Source: Apricaphanius iberus (lineage: Eukaryota > Chordata > Actinopteri > Cyprinodontiformes > Aphaniidae). From it: DNA of 64,000 nt. Position numbers and translations under genes: made by a program. Location: NCBI GenBank assembly GCA_028564705.1, contig JAPXFQ010001676.1:62001-126000 (forward strand), in the 5' to 3' direction. The notes below the pieces were generated by a model, which worked only from the letters and a program-made list of their open reading frames with translations, was not told where the DNA came from and ran no database searches. Shown piece after piece: positions 1-13,244 of this stretch (its first letter is position 1; every line of letters starts with the position of its first letter).

Positions 1-607
1 GAGAAGTCTCCAGCCCAGATTCTTTTCAGTTTTCAGCAAGTCTTTGGCCATCCAAACCTGAAGATGGCCAAATGCACTTGGCAGCACCTGAATTTGCATC
101 TGGTAGGAAAATAAACACTACAACCTCTGCATGCCAAATCTGCATAACTACTAGCACCTCTAGATGTCTTTTAGTCAAAATTAACTCCTTTTGACAAGAA
201 GGCACCCCACACTTTTGCAATGCCTTGTTAAATTTAATCAAAATTTAACATCTGCCTTTAGCATTTCAAACACACTACATCATGATTAACAAAAATGCAT
301 CCTGCGAACTCAGTGAATATCTCCAGGGAGGCGTGATAAAACATCCATGATCAGCACTTCTTATCCCGAAAGCTGTAATGAATGGGAGTTTCAGACCCAC
401 TCTCCCTTCATGTTCATGGTTTCTCCTCTCCCATGGGATTGGATATCTACTGAAGTGTGTGAAAAAAAGAAATTGGGACATTCCTCTAACGGAGATGTCC
501 ATGAGAATGTTTATATGCATTCTTGACCCAGACAGGAAGCTTGACCAGAAACAATTGTGCTCTGTGATGAGAAAGTGTCTTGAGTGTATGTGTACATGGA
601 GATGTAT

Positions 608-657
608 TGTGTGTGTGTGGTGGTGGTGGTGGTGGTGGTGGTGGGGGGGGGGGGGGG
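608..657. repeat. GT/GTG microsatellite ending in a G run
   Basis: A short GT run passes into about nine GTG/TGG units and then an uninterrupted run of about 15 G. It is a simple repeat and creates spurious poly-Gly, poly-Trp, poly-His and poly-Pro frames. Confidence 0.95.
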
Positions 658-1070
658 TACAAAAAAGCACAGAGCTGCATTTTCTTTGAGCTTAATGAAT
701 AAAGTTGATTATGGCCAGTGCCAATAGCTGGAGATACTATGTCTTTTCTGCCTGTGGTACTTAATGTAATCGAGAGCAGATGTTGGGCTATTTGCACAGA
801 GCTTTGTGTTTGGGTTAGGTCAGGGTCACAGTATGTATACCAGAGCCATGCTTACATAGGGAAGTGGAATAAGAACAGAGCTATGTTTTATGTGCTTGCA
901 CGCTCCTGAATGTGGAGAACAACACACCTGGATTCACATGCTCAGCAAGAGCAACAAAATGATTATCGGCTTGGACTCCCTGGCTGGTCGGGGTTATTCA
1001 TGAATGAAGACGTGCTTGCCAACAAGAACAACTGTAAAGCAGCTGTACTACCAATGAATCCTCTGAGAAA

Positions 1071-1175
1071 GGTGTGTGTGTGGGTGTGTGCACGTGTGTG
1101 TTTTTTGTTGTTGTTTTTTTTTGTTTTTTTTGGGGGGATGGGGGGTGGGGGGGTTGCAGAGAAACAAAAAAACAA
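1071..1175. repeat. GT-, T- and G-rich low-complexity tract
   Basis: GT repeats are followed by T runs broken by single G, then G-rich and A-rich runs. The composition is strongly strand-asymmetric. Confidence 0.85.
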
Positions 1176-1310
1176 GAAACAATATTCCAAATAAGTGATT
1201 TTCTAGGTCTGTATCTGTTCTGAACAGCACATAAATCTAAAGTTAGTCCTCCTTACTTTATTTGAAGACTTAACAATGCAAAAAAAACTCTTTACATGCA
1301 CAATGTAGGA

Positions 1311-1850
1311 CAGTGTTTCTCAGCTGGGATTCCGGGCACTCCTTGTAGTTCGTGTTGGTATTGCAAGGGGTCCTTGATTTTTATTTTTTAAAGATCCTCT
1401 GACATTTATAGAAATATAATATTATTTGATGCAGATGTGACAGAGACCTTTATCTAACTACACTACAGAAGGAAACAATACCTTGTTTTTCTCGTTCACA
1501 AGTGTAATCATTGTACAGGTGCTGGTAATAAAATCGGAATATCATGAAAAGTGGATTTTATTTCAGTAATTGCATTAAAAAAGTGAAACTTGCATATATT
1601 AGATTAATTAATATTATAAATTAATTTATTACACACAGAATGATTTATTTCAAATGTTTTTTTTCTTTTCATTTTCATGTTTATAACTGAAAAATAATGA
1701 AATTCTCACATCCAGTACCATAGAAAATTAGAATATTGTGATTTTATTGAAATTTTAAATATTGAAGACACCTTTATACATTAGTTTTTAGAAAGATGTA
1801 TATAATAAAACTGATTTTTTTATATTTATTTTAAAGGTTGAGAACCACTG
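1311..1850. mobile_element. Non-autonomous hAT-type element with 8-bp TSD
   Basis: The left end reads CAGTGTTTCTCAGC and the right end, reverse-complemented, reads CAGTGGTTCTCAACC, a typical hAT terminal inverted repeat. The flanking octamers are ATGTAGGA (1303-1310) and GTGTAGGA (1851-1858), matching at 7 of 8 positions, the duplication length expected for hAT. The 540-bp interior is AT-rich, has no transposase frame and contains a Tc1-like end, so this is a MITE that later received a second insertion. Confidence 0.75.
1514..1778 (+). mobile_element. Tc1-like terminal fragment nested in the hAT MITE
   Basis: From the TA at 1514 the sequence runs CAGGTGCTGGT, then AATATCATGAAAAG, and ends near GAATATTGTG and ATTGAAGACACC. 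These words, in this order, are the end of a common fish Tc1/mariner family. No transposase follows, so it is a terminal fragment. The right boundary is approximate. The family match is from memory of repeats, not a search. Confidence 0.55.
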
Positions 1851-1858
1851 GTGTAGGA

Positions 1859-4800
1859 GACAGTGTAATAAGTCGGTTCTGCTTAGCTGATCTGTGACAT
1901 GATCATGCAAGGCTCTCTGTGGGGGAGACCAAAACAAACCACAGGACACTGGTTATCATTAAAAAATAGTATATATTATAGTTTTTAAATCAATGCATTA
2001 ACTATTGCTGCACTTTTTATCTACTCGTGTTTATGGAGCTGCAAGGAGAGCAGAATATTTTTTTTTTGTTTTACATAAAGTATTATTTCTTAGTACTTCT
2101 GTCAAAATATTCTGTATCAGACTTTAAAATATTGTCAGATGACATGATGCCAAAGAAAAAGAACGCTCTAACATTGTTCCCATATTCATTTAACACAATA
2201 GCATATGCAATTTGATCACCAGATAAACCTGCCTACTGTGGTTTTTTTTGACATGTACAGTAAAATAATTCTGCAACACGTGTGTTAGAACTGTCACAAG
2301 CACATATTCATTGCTGGTACAGAAACAAAGCAACTGTGACTCAGATGTCTTGGCCGTGATCAAATAATTTAGAAAACTTAATCTAGAACTTGGGTTCATG
2401 AGATGTTAAAAACTATAGGAGAACATGTATCTACTTATTGATTAGGCATATGAAGCACTGACATTTTGCTTACAGTCAATCAGTCAGCTGTTCCTTAGTT
2501 TTGAAAATAAAATAATATAAAGAGATGGGGTGGCTACATAGAAAAATAATGGGTCTGGTCATGACAGATCAGAAAACTGAATTCCGCACAATAAAATTTC
2601 ACAACTGAAGTACATAAAAAGCAATATATACTCTAAATATATTATAGGACTTGATGTTCCCCCTTTATTTATTCTAGTTCACACCCTAAAAATAAAGTTT
2701 ACTTTTTCATACATTAATTAAAAAAATATTTAGGAACAGGGAAAAAAATTGAAATCAATACATTTCCAAGGGTGCTAAGTTTAGGCAGCTCATCAAAGGC
2801 AGACATTGACATTTTCAAAGCTGGACTGGATTATAACTGTGGGTATCTAAGAGTTTTACTCCAACTGTTTTGACAATTTAATATTTCTTTAAAAATTATC
2901 GCATTTTCTTTTGTGTGTAAATTTTGACAGATCTGGAGCATAAAATTATCAGAAACATCTTGTTTAGTTATAACTTTCTCTAAAAAAAAATAAAGCAGAA
3001 TATATGAATATGCAGACTCAAGTAAAGTCATCACCACACTTTAAAAGAGTATAAAGCCCTTGCTTTTTATTAAGGTCAAGCATAATGCAATGCAAAGCTA
3101 ATTCAGTGTCTTTCAAATCCTCATCGACTTTTGCTGCTGTACTGACCTACTAAACAAAAGTGGATCCCTTTCCTTCTATTAGGTCAGCAATTTGTGAAGC
3201 CACAGACACATTTCCAATATCCTCTGCTCCAATCAGCCATCTTGATTGCCCTAGTTACTTCATTTGGCTCTGTAAGAGAGAAAGAAGAACTGAGTCAAAA
3301 CAAAGCACAAGCTGCTAGAAACAGAACTAATACATTACAGGTTTATCTCAGATCCAGTTAGGTTTCCAGTGAGCACTCATTTTAATACAGCCTAGAAGAG
3401 TAGGAAGATAAAAGATCAGAGGTTTTTGACAGGGATCAAGAGGGTTACACATGTGCTAGATTAGAGGTGCTTGTGGGTGTGTGAATGGGAGCCACTTCCA
3501 TGTTATAGAGACGTGATGAAGCTGATTCAGGTAGAGTGCAATGATAGGCGAAGAGCGCTGAAACATGATACGGATGGGATATAAAGCACCTGAACACGGC
3601 AATGGAGGTGAAGATGGCAATTAAGCTGACTCTAAAGTATTGAGGCAAGGGAATGAAAGGAGAATGGGTCTAAAAGGAGTAGCAGAAAGGTTGGCAGTTC
3701 TCCATACAGTGTAAGTTAAGATATTCACAAAGAGTCTTGGGGCATGGTGGCTTGGTGCAGTGTAGTAAAATTACAGTTGGGAATGATGGTGACAAGAAAA
3801 AAAAAACTATTGAGGATGGAAAGAAATGGTGGTAGCTCAAGAGAGGGGGCGGTGGGGGCTGGAAACTGAAATGATTAGAGGAGAAAATGAGAAGAGCAGC
3901 GGATGTGAAAAACCCCATAAAGTAGTTGGAAATTTGCTTCTGGTTCCCATGAACTTAAAGTCCCATGAGAACTCAGCATGGGGGTGAACTGTTGGGTACT
4001 TCCTGCAGATCTTTAAATAGAAAAAGGGACATTATTATAACAGATGGCCAATAGACAAATGGAAAAATAAAAAAGGCTAAACTTTTTCACAAATAGATCA
4101 GACCATGCTCACCGGTCAACAGAATGTTCCCATCTTTGAAAAGCTGGACAAGAAGCTGAATTTAGCTGCCTGACTTCACATTAGGGAATTGAGATTCTCT
4201 CTTTTATCATACAGTTAATGGAGCTAAATTGTTCAGCTGAGGGAAGCGTACCTTATCCACAAACAGAGCACTGCAGGAGTGGTTCGATTAATGTAGTGAA
4301 CCACTAAGCGAAAAGGATACTGGAGAGGCTGGCCAACTCGCAGTGAGAGAGCTGTTTGCGGAGTGTTGGTGCTAATTAGCACTACTGTTTCTGGGACCAC
4401 TCTCTTAAATATTTCAGATGTATCGTGTACATGACAAATACTGAAAATCTGCAGTCTTTATAGATAAGTATATTCATGGTACACGAAACACTAAGCCTAA
4501 TTTTAGATATGAAAATACAGACTTAGGAAGCTGGAAGTTTTCTGCTTGCTGAATTAACATTTGGTAATGTAAAGTGCTTCTATAACAGTCTACTTATTTC
4601 TTCCACTCTCTACTTTTTGTATCACAGTTACTTCTTAAGGGCAAGACATTATTCAATTATACAAGAAAGATGAGTGGAGTATTTTCCTTCCCACTTCTGG
4701 CTAAGAAGTTTATGTATTCTGCAGTTATTATTCTCTTTTTTTGCCTAATTATCCTTTCAGAAAATGCCCAGATTTTAAAAACGGCAGCAATGCATTTTGG

Positions 4801-5578
4801 ATGAAACCATGTGCTTTTTTCCCAGGCCATATTGTGGTGATGGTTTGATGCTTGTGTGCACGCATGTGAATGGTTAAAGTATAGCTATGGGAGTCATCAG
4901 GAGGTAGTAAAAGGGTCATGGGACTTTCTCAATAGGAAGTCTCACATGGACACACAGAGTAAATTAGTGTGGAAGCTTTAGACACTGTCATCTTTTACTA
5001 ATAACGCTGTGTTCCTGTGAGGCAGCTGTATACCGGAACCAGCTGGGGATAAAGTAATACAGGATTTCACTACATCAATGACAAAAAAGAACAAACTACA
5101 CGATAAAAAAAGAACGAAACAACAAAAACTGAATTTAAAATGCTTTGCAAAAGTTATGATGTTAGGAATTTCGATTTGAGTTTGGGTTAGTTCTTTCCTT
5201 TATTTAGTTAATATTATCATTTTAGTTTATTCTTGGTATTATGTTATTTTTGGCAATTTCTTACATTCATATTTTCCCCCCTCCTGTCCTTAGACGTTTT
5301 CACCTTTTGTTTTTATTTATATATCTAACCTTTTATTTTTATTTCTATAGTTTATCAGTATTGCTTTGCTCCTCTTAGGCATTTTTATCTTTAGTTAAGT
5401 TTGCAGTTTCTTTTAGGATCATTTTTTGTTTCTTCTTCTGTTTATTACTTCCTGTTTCCCCCCTGCCATACTGCTCTCTTACTTAGTTCCTAATTGTTTC
5501 CATCTGCTCTCGCCCTCTCACCTGAATCTGCGTTCACTAATTAGGACCACTAATTCTTCTCTAGTATATTCATGGTCC
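1859..5578. other. Apparently unique non-coding DNA
   Basis: No transposon termini, coding frames or RNA genes were recognised. There are A/T runs (for example around 2700 and 5100) and a pyrimidine-rich stretch at about 5260-5530. Segments near 3160-3290 and 4090-4400 have balanced composition and could be unique intronic or intergenic sequence, but nothing in them identifies a function. Confidence 0.5.
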
Positions 5579-5593
5579 CTGGTTCCTTCCATT

Positions 5594-5971
5594 TTCTGTC
5601 ACATTGAAAAAGGACATGACATGATGTGGAAGGAGGGAGTGCTAATCACTTTGTAAATTAGGAATTTCAGGTAGAATGTTCAGATGCATCAGGGATTTCT
5701 TGTTAAATAGATCCATTCAAATCAGAGTAGGAAATAATTTTTCAGGAAAATGTTTTTTAAGAATGGCACTCCTCAAGGAAGTAAAATAAGTCAATTATTG
5801 TTTTCAATTATGATTAATGATGTATTCAGTGAAATTGGGAGTGAGATGGGATTTTCACTTTTTTGGGATGATGGGGCTATTTGGAAAAGAGGAAAGAACT
5901 TGAAATTTATGGTAAAGAAATTACAAGAAGCTATTTCAAAAATAGATGACTTGTCGTTTAACTGGTGTTAA
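5594..5971 (+). pseudogene. Reverse transcriptase remnant of the I/Nimb LINE
   Basis: An upstream frame ends in IEKGHDMMWKEGVLITL, corresponding to RT motif A of this LINE type, where an Asp-containing FDIEKAYD-like block is expected; here the first part reads CHIEKGHD. A second frame from 5750 carries NGTPQGS (motif B) and FWDDGA at about 5861-5875, where F/Y-A-D-D is usual. Both Asp of motif C are retained but the Ala is Trp. At least one frameshift (near 5747) and a stop near 5654 separate the blocks. It cannot be functional. Confidence 0.7.
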
Positions 5972-6629
5972 AATGTTGTGTTAATTGTATAATCAGGGCT
6001 CGGAAAGAGTAAAATGTTATACATTTTTGGGAATGTGGTTGGATGAAAAATTAACATGGAATAACATATTCAGAAAATATTAGATACATAAAAGGTATAA
6101 ATACAATGAAATGTTTAAATGGGAATGGATGAGGTGCAGATAGGTGCAAAATAGCAGTAAAGGCTGTCTACATTGGACTAACAAGGTCTGTAATGAATTA
6201 TGGGTATCTGGCGTTTGGGTCAGCAGCAGATACAATTCTTTAAAAACTTGTGTTCAGTATTAGGAATTACATCTTTGTTCAGGAGCATTTAAAACCATCT
6301 CAGTTGCATCTTTACATGTATAAATGGGAGAAATGCTATTAAAATTAATAATAATTAAATTATTGGTTCCATAATTGGAATCATCCAATTCAAGACACTT
6401 TAAAATATTATTGGAAAAAAGAGAGGGGGGACATGAAAATTTTTGGATGGGTCGTAGAAAAGAAGCAGAAGAACTAGGAGTGGCAAAACTTGGTCATAGT
6501 CCAACTGTTCCATTACCAGTCATATGGTACCGTGGATCCTCTGTGAAGAGACATTTTTTTCTATATTTAAAAAGAAGTTGCAAAACAAAAATTTATTTTA
6601 GAGTCTCATAGTACAAATAGATACCTTGA

Positions 6630-7336
6630 TGGTCACTATACTTATGTTGAAATCTATACAGATGCATTTAAAGATCCAGATAACAAAATACGAGTGGCAT
6701 ATTTTGTTCCAGAATTTCATGTTTGTGTGGGTAAAGGATTAGTGATGGTTTATCAGTGTTCACAGGAGGAATAACAGCAATTCCTTTAGCCCTACAATGG
6801 AGAGAATACATTTGGACACTTAAAACAATCTATTCAGATTTCGGTTAATCTTTGCACAATTTTTGTAACAGTAGTTAAGAAGGAAAGCCAGTTATTTTAA
6901 CAGAAATATGGCAAACATTATACATGTTACAAAGTATGGGGCTGGAGATTGTATTTTTGTAGATTCCAGCACATATTGGGAGCAATGGAATTGAAATTGC
7001 AGATAAATGGCGAAAGGAAGCTACAAAAAATAAAAAATATTGATGCAAGAATGAATGGTAGTAGACTAGAAATTAAGAGTATTATTAAACAGACATTGGA
7101 GGGAAGATGGCATAAGGAATAGGAAGAAGAGATGAAAGGAAGATGGTTATTTGAGAGATGGTGGATTAAACAGGAGGGACTATATAATATCACAATTAAG
7201 ATTTGGACACACTGATTTAAACAGTTATTTATTTAAAATAGGAAAGCATGCAATGGGTACTGGTGTTTATTGTAATCAGGAAGAAACAATAGAGCATGTT
7301 ATGATTCGCTGTAAGAAATGCAGAAAGCAAAGATAG
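6630..7336 (+). pseudogene. RNase H and C-terminal remnant of the I/Nimb LINE
   Basis: The first block, EIYTDAFKDPDN, matches an RNase H start (Y-T-D-A/G-S). A later block around 6958 reads IPAHIGSNGIEIAD, the conserved H-x-G-I-x-G-N-E-x-A-D end of RNase H. The last frame (7151-7336) contains LRFGHTDLNSYLF and a C-x2-C-x-C-like region, the usual C-terminus of these elements. Several in-frame stops and shifts lie between blocks. The block order follows the RT immediately upstream, so this is one decayed ORF2. Confidence 0.65.
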
Positions 7337-7806
7337 AGTTTAATTATAGTTTAATACAGCATCTTGAATTAAAATAAGATTCAATTTTTGAGAAGTGTTA
7401 GGGGAAAATATTTGTTACCAACTCTTTTTGAAGTTTCTTAGATGCACTGGTTTATTTTCAAGAATTTAAGGCATTTTGTATTACTGTAAAAGGGATGGAT
7501 TTTTTTAAAATTTGTATTTTTTTTTTAAATATTTCATGTGAAGTAGATTAGAAAAATCTTGATCCACATTCCTTAACAGAAGGTGCCGGTAATACACGAA
7601 AAAGTTGATTGACATTGCTATTAATCACAGGAAGAAGAAGAAGCATTCCTGCCTGTCTTCCGGTCGCTGTGATTTTTGCCCTCCTGATAACTTTGTACGT
7701 TTTTTTGTTATTTTTTACTTTCATTAAAACTTCTCAACTCCAATCCAACCATAAGGGGTCACAAAAGGTTGTGTCAGGAAGGGCATCCAACGTAAAACCG
7801 GAGGTA

Positions 7807-9380
<1,574 letters not shown>

Positions 9381-9720
9381 TATATCAAATATGCCAATCA
9401 AAAATATGAACTCCATATTGGATCGGTTGAGGGTTAAAAATGACCGCCACCCAGGCTGTTGATCCACAGGGTGCCAGTGGAAATTGGACTACTGTCGGTC
9501 GAAGGAGTAGAGGAGGAAGACGTGTTGGAAGGCGGAGAGATAAGAGGAAATTCAAGAGTGTGGAATAAAGAGTAAAGAATTTGAATGTTGGGACTATAAC
9601 AGGTAAAGCTAGAGAGCTGGTGGACATGATGCAGAGAAGGAAATTGGATATTCTATATGTTCAGGAGACCAGGTGAAAAGGCAGCAAGGCTAGAAGATTA
9701 TGAGAAGGATTCAAGTTGTT

Positions 9721-10743
9721 GTGTCTATACAATGGAACTGCACAATGCATTGCAATTTGTCTGGCGGACATCAACAGCAGTAGTTGTAAATAATAATTTA
9801 ATATTAACACGGCTGTTAATGACATTGAATTGATGAATTTATTAAATCAAGTTGGGGCACCACTCCTGAAAATCCCAAGAGAGTCTTGCTGCAGACCTCC
9901 GCTCTCAGGACCCATCCTTGCAGGCCTGCACTGTCAGGTACCCCTCCGCTGTCAGGACCTGAACTTTTTTCGAAGCCTTTAAAAATAAAAGCGGATATAC
10001 TGGAAGCACGTAGCCTTTCAAAGTAAAAGCGGACATAATGGAAGCACGTATTTGTCGTTCCTCATGTGAATACTCTTTATTTCTTTGGGCTTTAATTCAT
10101 GTATATGATGTCGATATGATATAAAGGAGACTATACCAGAAGTAGCCTACATATTTGGCAGCAGACCTCCACACTCAGGACTCTTCCAAAATGAAAGCAT
10201 GCATACCGGAAGCACGTATTTCTCGTTCCCCATGTGAATATAATTTATTTTTGGGGGCCTTATTTTATTTATATAATGTAAATATGATTCAAAAGAAAGT
10301 ATTCCAGGAGTGGCCTATGTAACGGAGGCTGCCAGAAAAACGTTAGATTGAGCTAACTCCTCAAAGCGTCATAGAACACAATGATCGATCGTACAGACAA
10401 CATCTGTCATGTACATGAGCAGGTAACGTGCTTGCTTCCCAACCTGTACAAGGGGAAAAGTTGCTGGTTACTCTGCACCCAGTCTGTTAATTTATGATTA
10501 TTTAATTTTCCATGTGAGTACACTTTTGCTCTTGGGGCATTAATTTGTGACTAAATATGTAAATATTATTATTGTGTATTCATGTTCACTTAATTTTTTT
10601 TTCTTTTTTTAAATAGTATGTTTCCACTTCAACTGGACAAAATGCATGAAAAATAGTTATTTTGATCCCCTTAAAACATTCCTCATTACTGCATTATTTT
10701 GTCCATCAAACGCGGAGGATGTCCAATGATATGTGTCCCAGCA
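9721..10743. mobile_element. Unclassified 1-kb insertion with 8-bp direct repeats
   Basis: The insert breaks the RTE LINE and is flanked by AAGTTGTT at 9713-9720 and 10744-10751, which looks like a target-site duplication. Inside are imperfect direct repeats: the words GCAGACCTCC, GGAAGCACGTATTT and CATGTGAATA recur near 9890-10150 and 10160-10330, and a weaker third version (CCATGTGAGTACACTTTTG) lies near 10510. I could not find clear terminal inverted repeats or any coding frame, so the class is unknown. Confidence 0.6.
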
Positions 10744-10978
10744 AAGTTGTTCTACCATAGCGTAGATGGAAAGAGAAATGGAGTAGAAGTTTTCTTGAAG
10801 GAGGAATTTGCTAGGAATGATCTGGAAGTGAAAAAAGGGTGTCAGATAGGCTGATGAGTCCGAAGCTTGAAATGGAAAGAACATTGATCAATGTTGTTAG
10901 TGATTATGCCTCACCGGTAGGATGTGAGTTGGAAGAGAAGCATGAATTTTGGAGTGAACTAGATGATTTAATGACATA

Positions 10979-11148
10979 CAGTATAGACCAAAAGTTTGGA
11001 TACACCTTCTCATTTAGTGCGTTTTCTTCATTTTCATGACTATTTACATTGTAGATTCTACTGAAGGCATCAAAACTATGAATGAACACATATGGAATGA
11101 TGCAGTACTTTTACAAAAATTGTGAACTAACAAACTCAAATACTGTAC
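10979..11148 (+). mobile_element. Solo Tc1-like end, family A
   Basis: It starts after TA (10977-10978) with CAGTATAGACCAAAAGTTTG and continues with GAAGGCATCAAAACTATGAA, words that mark the terminal repeat of a common fish Tc1/mariner family. No transposase follows. It truncates the RTE LINE on its left. The right edge is approximate. Confidence 0.7.
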
Positions 11149-11149
11149 T

Positions 11150-11333
11150 TATGCAATAAAATGGACAAAAAAAATCATTTTTTTAAATCATCCACTGTGA
11201 TGTTCTGCATTTTTTTAGATTCTTTTCTTCACAGTTTAGATTACCTCTGTTGCGAATTACAGATCTCCACTTCCTTTGTAAGTCGGAATACTTCAAAAAT
11301 ATGTTGCGTATCAAATACTTATTCTCCCCACTG
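11150..11333 (-). mobile_element. Solo Tc1-like end, family B (reverse)
   Basis: Read on the minus strand from the TA at 11334-11335, it starts CAGTGGGGAGAATAAGTATT, then TTGATACGCAACATA, the terminal repeat of a second fish Tc1/mariner family. It stops against family A near 11149, giving two unrelated transposon ends facing outward with no transposase between them. Confidence 0.7.
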
Positions 11334-11335
11334 TA

Positions 11336-13167
11336 TTCCCATGCAGCATGATTATACAACTCATAATGACAGACTGTATTTAAAAAAAGTCTCGAGATTT
11401 TCAATGAAGAAGACCTTTAAGAGACTCAAACCTTCCTTTGACTGCTTAATTTTGCACCTGCTTTGAAGTTTGCACACATTTTTACAAGCACACACATTTA
11501 AGCCCATGTGTACTGTTCTTTCCACTTACTAACATTGCACTTCTTTTTGTTGGTCTACAACATAACTCCTTCATATACTGAAGTTTGAGATTTGTAATCT
11601 GATAAAATGTCAAAAAGTCAAGAGATAAGTTACTGTAAATGCATAGAAAGTCATTTTCTTGAACACAACATAAAACAAGCAGTAGTATTACTTCCAGAAT
11701 AGAGTTTTGAGATGACACCTACAAAACTAAACTCAGGTCTCATACCCAGTATACTCAATCTAGTCAGTTCTTAGACAGTAAATCAAGTCAACAGCTAACG
11801 CCCCAAACTTAGCTAGCCTACAACAATAATAGTAAACTATACAATAAAACTTGATACACTTAATTTATGATTATACACCACTGAATAATTCTGTCTCATT
11901 TAACTCAAAATAGATCAAAATAATATCCTCCTCCTGCTATTTTACTGAATAAAATGCTTCAGTGTACCTCAATGCCCTCCCCACCACCCCATGCGGCAAC
12001 CAGACGATGTGCCTTAAGGGCCCCCAGGAGACAAAAGGGGAATGAATTCATCTGCATGCTATTGCACCAGATCCATACACTCTTTTCTTTTCCCTCCGAG
12101 AGGCCATCCAAGCCAGCCCCCAGCCACTATGCCCTGTTTTTTTATCATATTCTCTGCATTGAGAGTTTACAAAGTGAAAGATAAGACATCAAGTGGCTCT
12201 TTGGATGATAAGTGCCTCACCTCCAACTTTTAAACCATCACCATCGTCAATATGGCTGTTTGCTCTGCTTAAAGTGAATGAGTAGATCAGCGGTTAATCC
12301 GGTGAGCTTGTGCTGCTAAGTAGCTCATCACTGTCTGGATGCTAAAGAGGCCTTGAATGCTGATGTTGTCAAATGCGGACAAGAGAAGGAGAAGATAAGC
12401 TATTGTTTTCAAAGGCAAAACAGAGAGGGCTTGATGCTATAATGCAACACTGATGCAATTCTATGAAACATTACCCGCCTTTGGTGTTCATTTAGCATAG
12501 ATATTCTACCATAAATACATAAATAAATTTTGCACATACTGTATGCATATATGCATTTATCGTATTGGGTATCTTAGAAATCATATAAAATGCATACAAG
12601 CAACAAATCCTACTTGGTTTATCAGCTGATTGTGAAGATCAAGATGAAAGGAAGAAGATTTTGCTTGAAAAGCATGTGCTTTCATCAAAGGATACCAATC
12701 AGCAGCGCTCAACAGCCTGTGTCCTATGCAGACGTTTTAATTTCCCTTAAAATACAAAAGTTTGATATCATCTCGCACCAAATACTTTCTCTTTCATCAG
12801 AATTTCCTTTTTGCTTATTTTTTTTACACTTGTAGTTCTATCGTTATTTCGGGGCATGAAATATGATGCTTTTTCTATTTTTTCTGCACGGGCTTTAGTG
12901 ATAACTCTTCCTCTAGGCGATGTTCCTACATCCACTATTCAGTTCATATCCTTCATCATAAACAGATTAAAAAACCAAAACGGTGTTCCAGATCAGATGG
13001 GGATTTTTTTGATGTGATAGGCTGGTGCCTCAGATGTAGTTTTATTATTCCATATTCCACTTGAACACAGAATGAATACTATGCAATGAAATTCCCTGTA
13101 CCATGCATTTAGATTTCAGTTACCATTTTCAAACTAAAGTCTCATTGTCAATTAAATATATTTAATT
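11336..13167. other. Non-coding stretch, no gene recognised
   Basis: No transposon termini or exon-like frames were found. The part 11950-12480 has unusually balanced composition, few simple repeats and no recognisable transposon words, and is discussed as a possible conserved non-coding element. A short TGCATATATGCA palindrome lies near 12544. Confidence 0.5.
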
Positions 13168-13244
13168 TTAAAAGGATACTCCACCCCTTTATAGCATAAC
13201 CAATGTAAGTGAATGGGAACTAAAAGTATGCCCTCATGCTAGTA

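Larger units (their letters stand above)
1..1302. other. Non-coding stretch, no gene recognised
   Basis: No exon-like or transposon-like coding signal is visible on either strand. The longer open frames here are His/Pro-rich or Gly/Trp-rich and come from two microsatellites (about 608-657 and 1071-1175), so they are not treated as genes. Confidence 0.6.
5579..7643 (+). mobile_element. 5'-truncated I/Nimb-type LINE with RNase H
   Basis: This is a decayed plus-strand non-LTR retrotransposon. Reverse transcriptase remnants (about 5590-5971) are followed by RNase H remnants (about 6630-7050) and a C-terminal segment with a Cys/His pattern (about 7150-7336). The 3' end has the element-like GGTGCCGGTAATACAC and closes in a GAA repeat (7631-7643), the tail style of fish Nimb/I elements. 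RT plus RNase H in one ORF2 is characteristic of the I superfamily. The copy lacks ORF1 and the endonuclease and has many stops and shifts. The 5' boundary is approximate. Confidence 0.7.

Noticed and set aside
275..797. Open frames with His-, Pro-, Gly- and Trp-rich stretches on both strands
   Set aside because: They are direct translations of the GTG/G microsatellite at 608-657 and have no domain or splice context.
3445..3918. Minus-strand frames of 67 and 82 codons
   Set aside because: No similarity to any protein family I recognise; low-complexity Ser/Pro/Phe composition.
7231..7336. Cys-rich end considered as a host zinc finger
   Set aside because: Order and flanking words match the C-terminus of the I/Nimb LINE.
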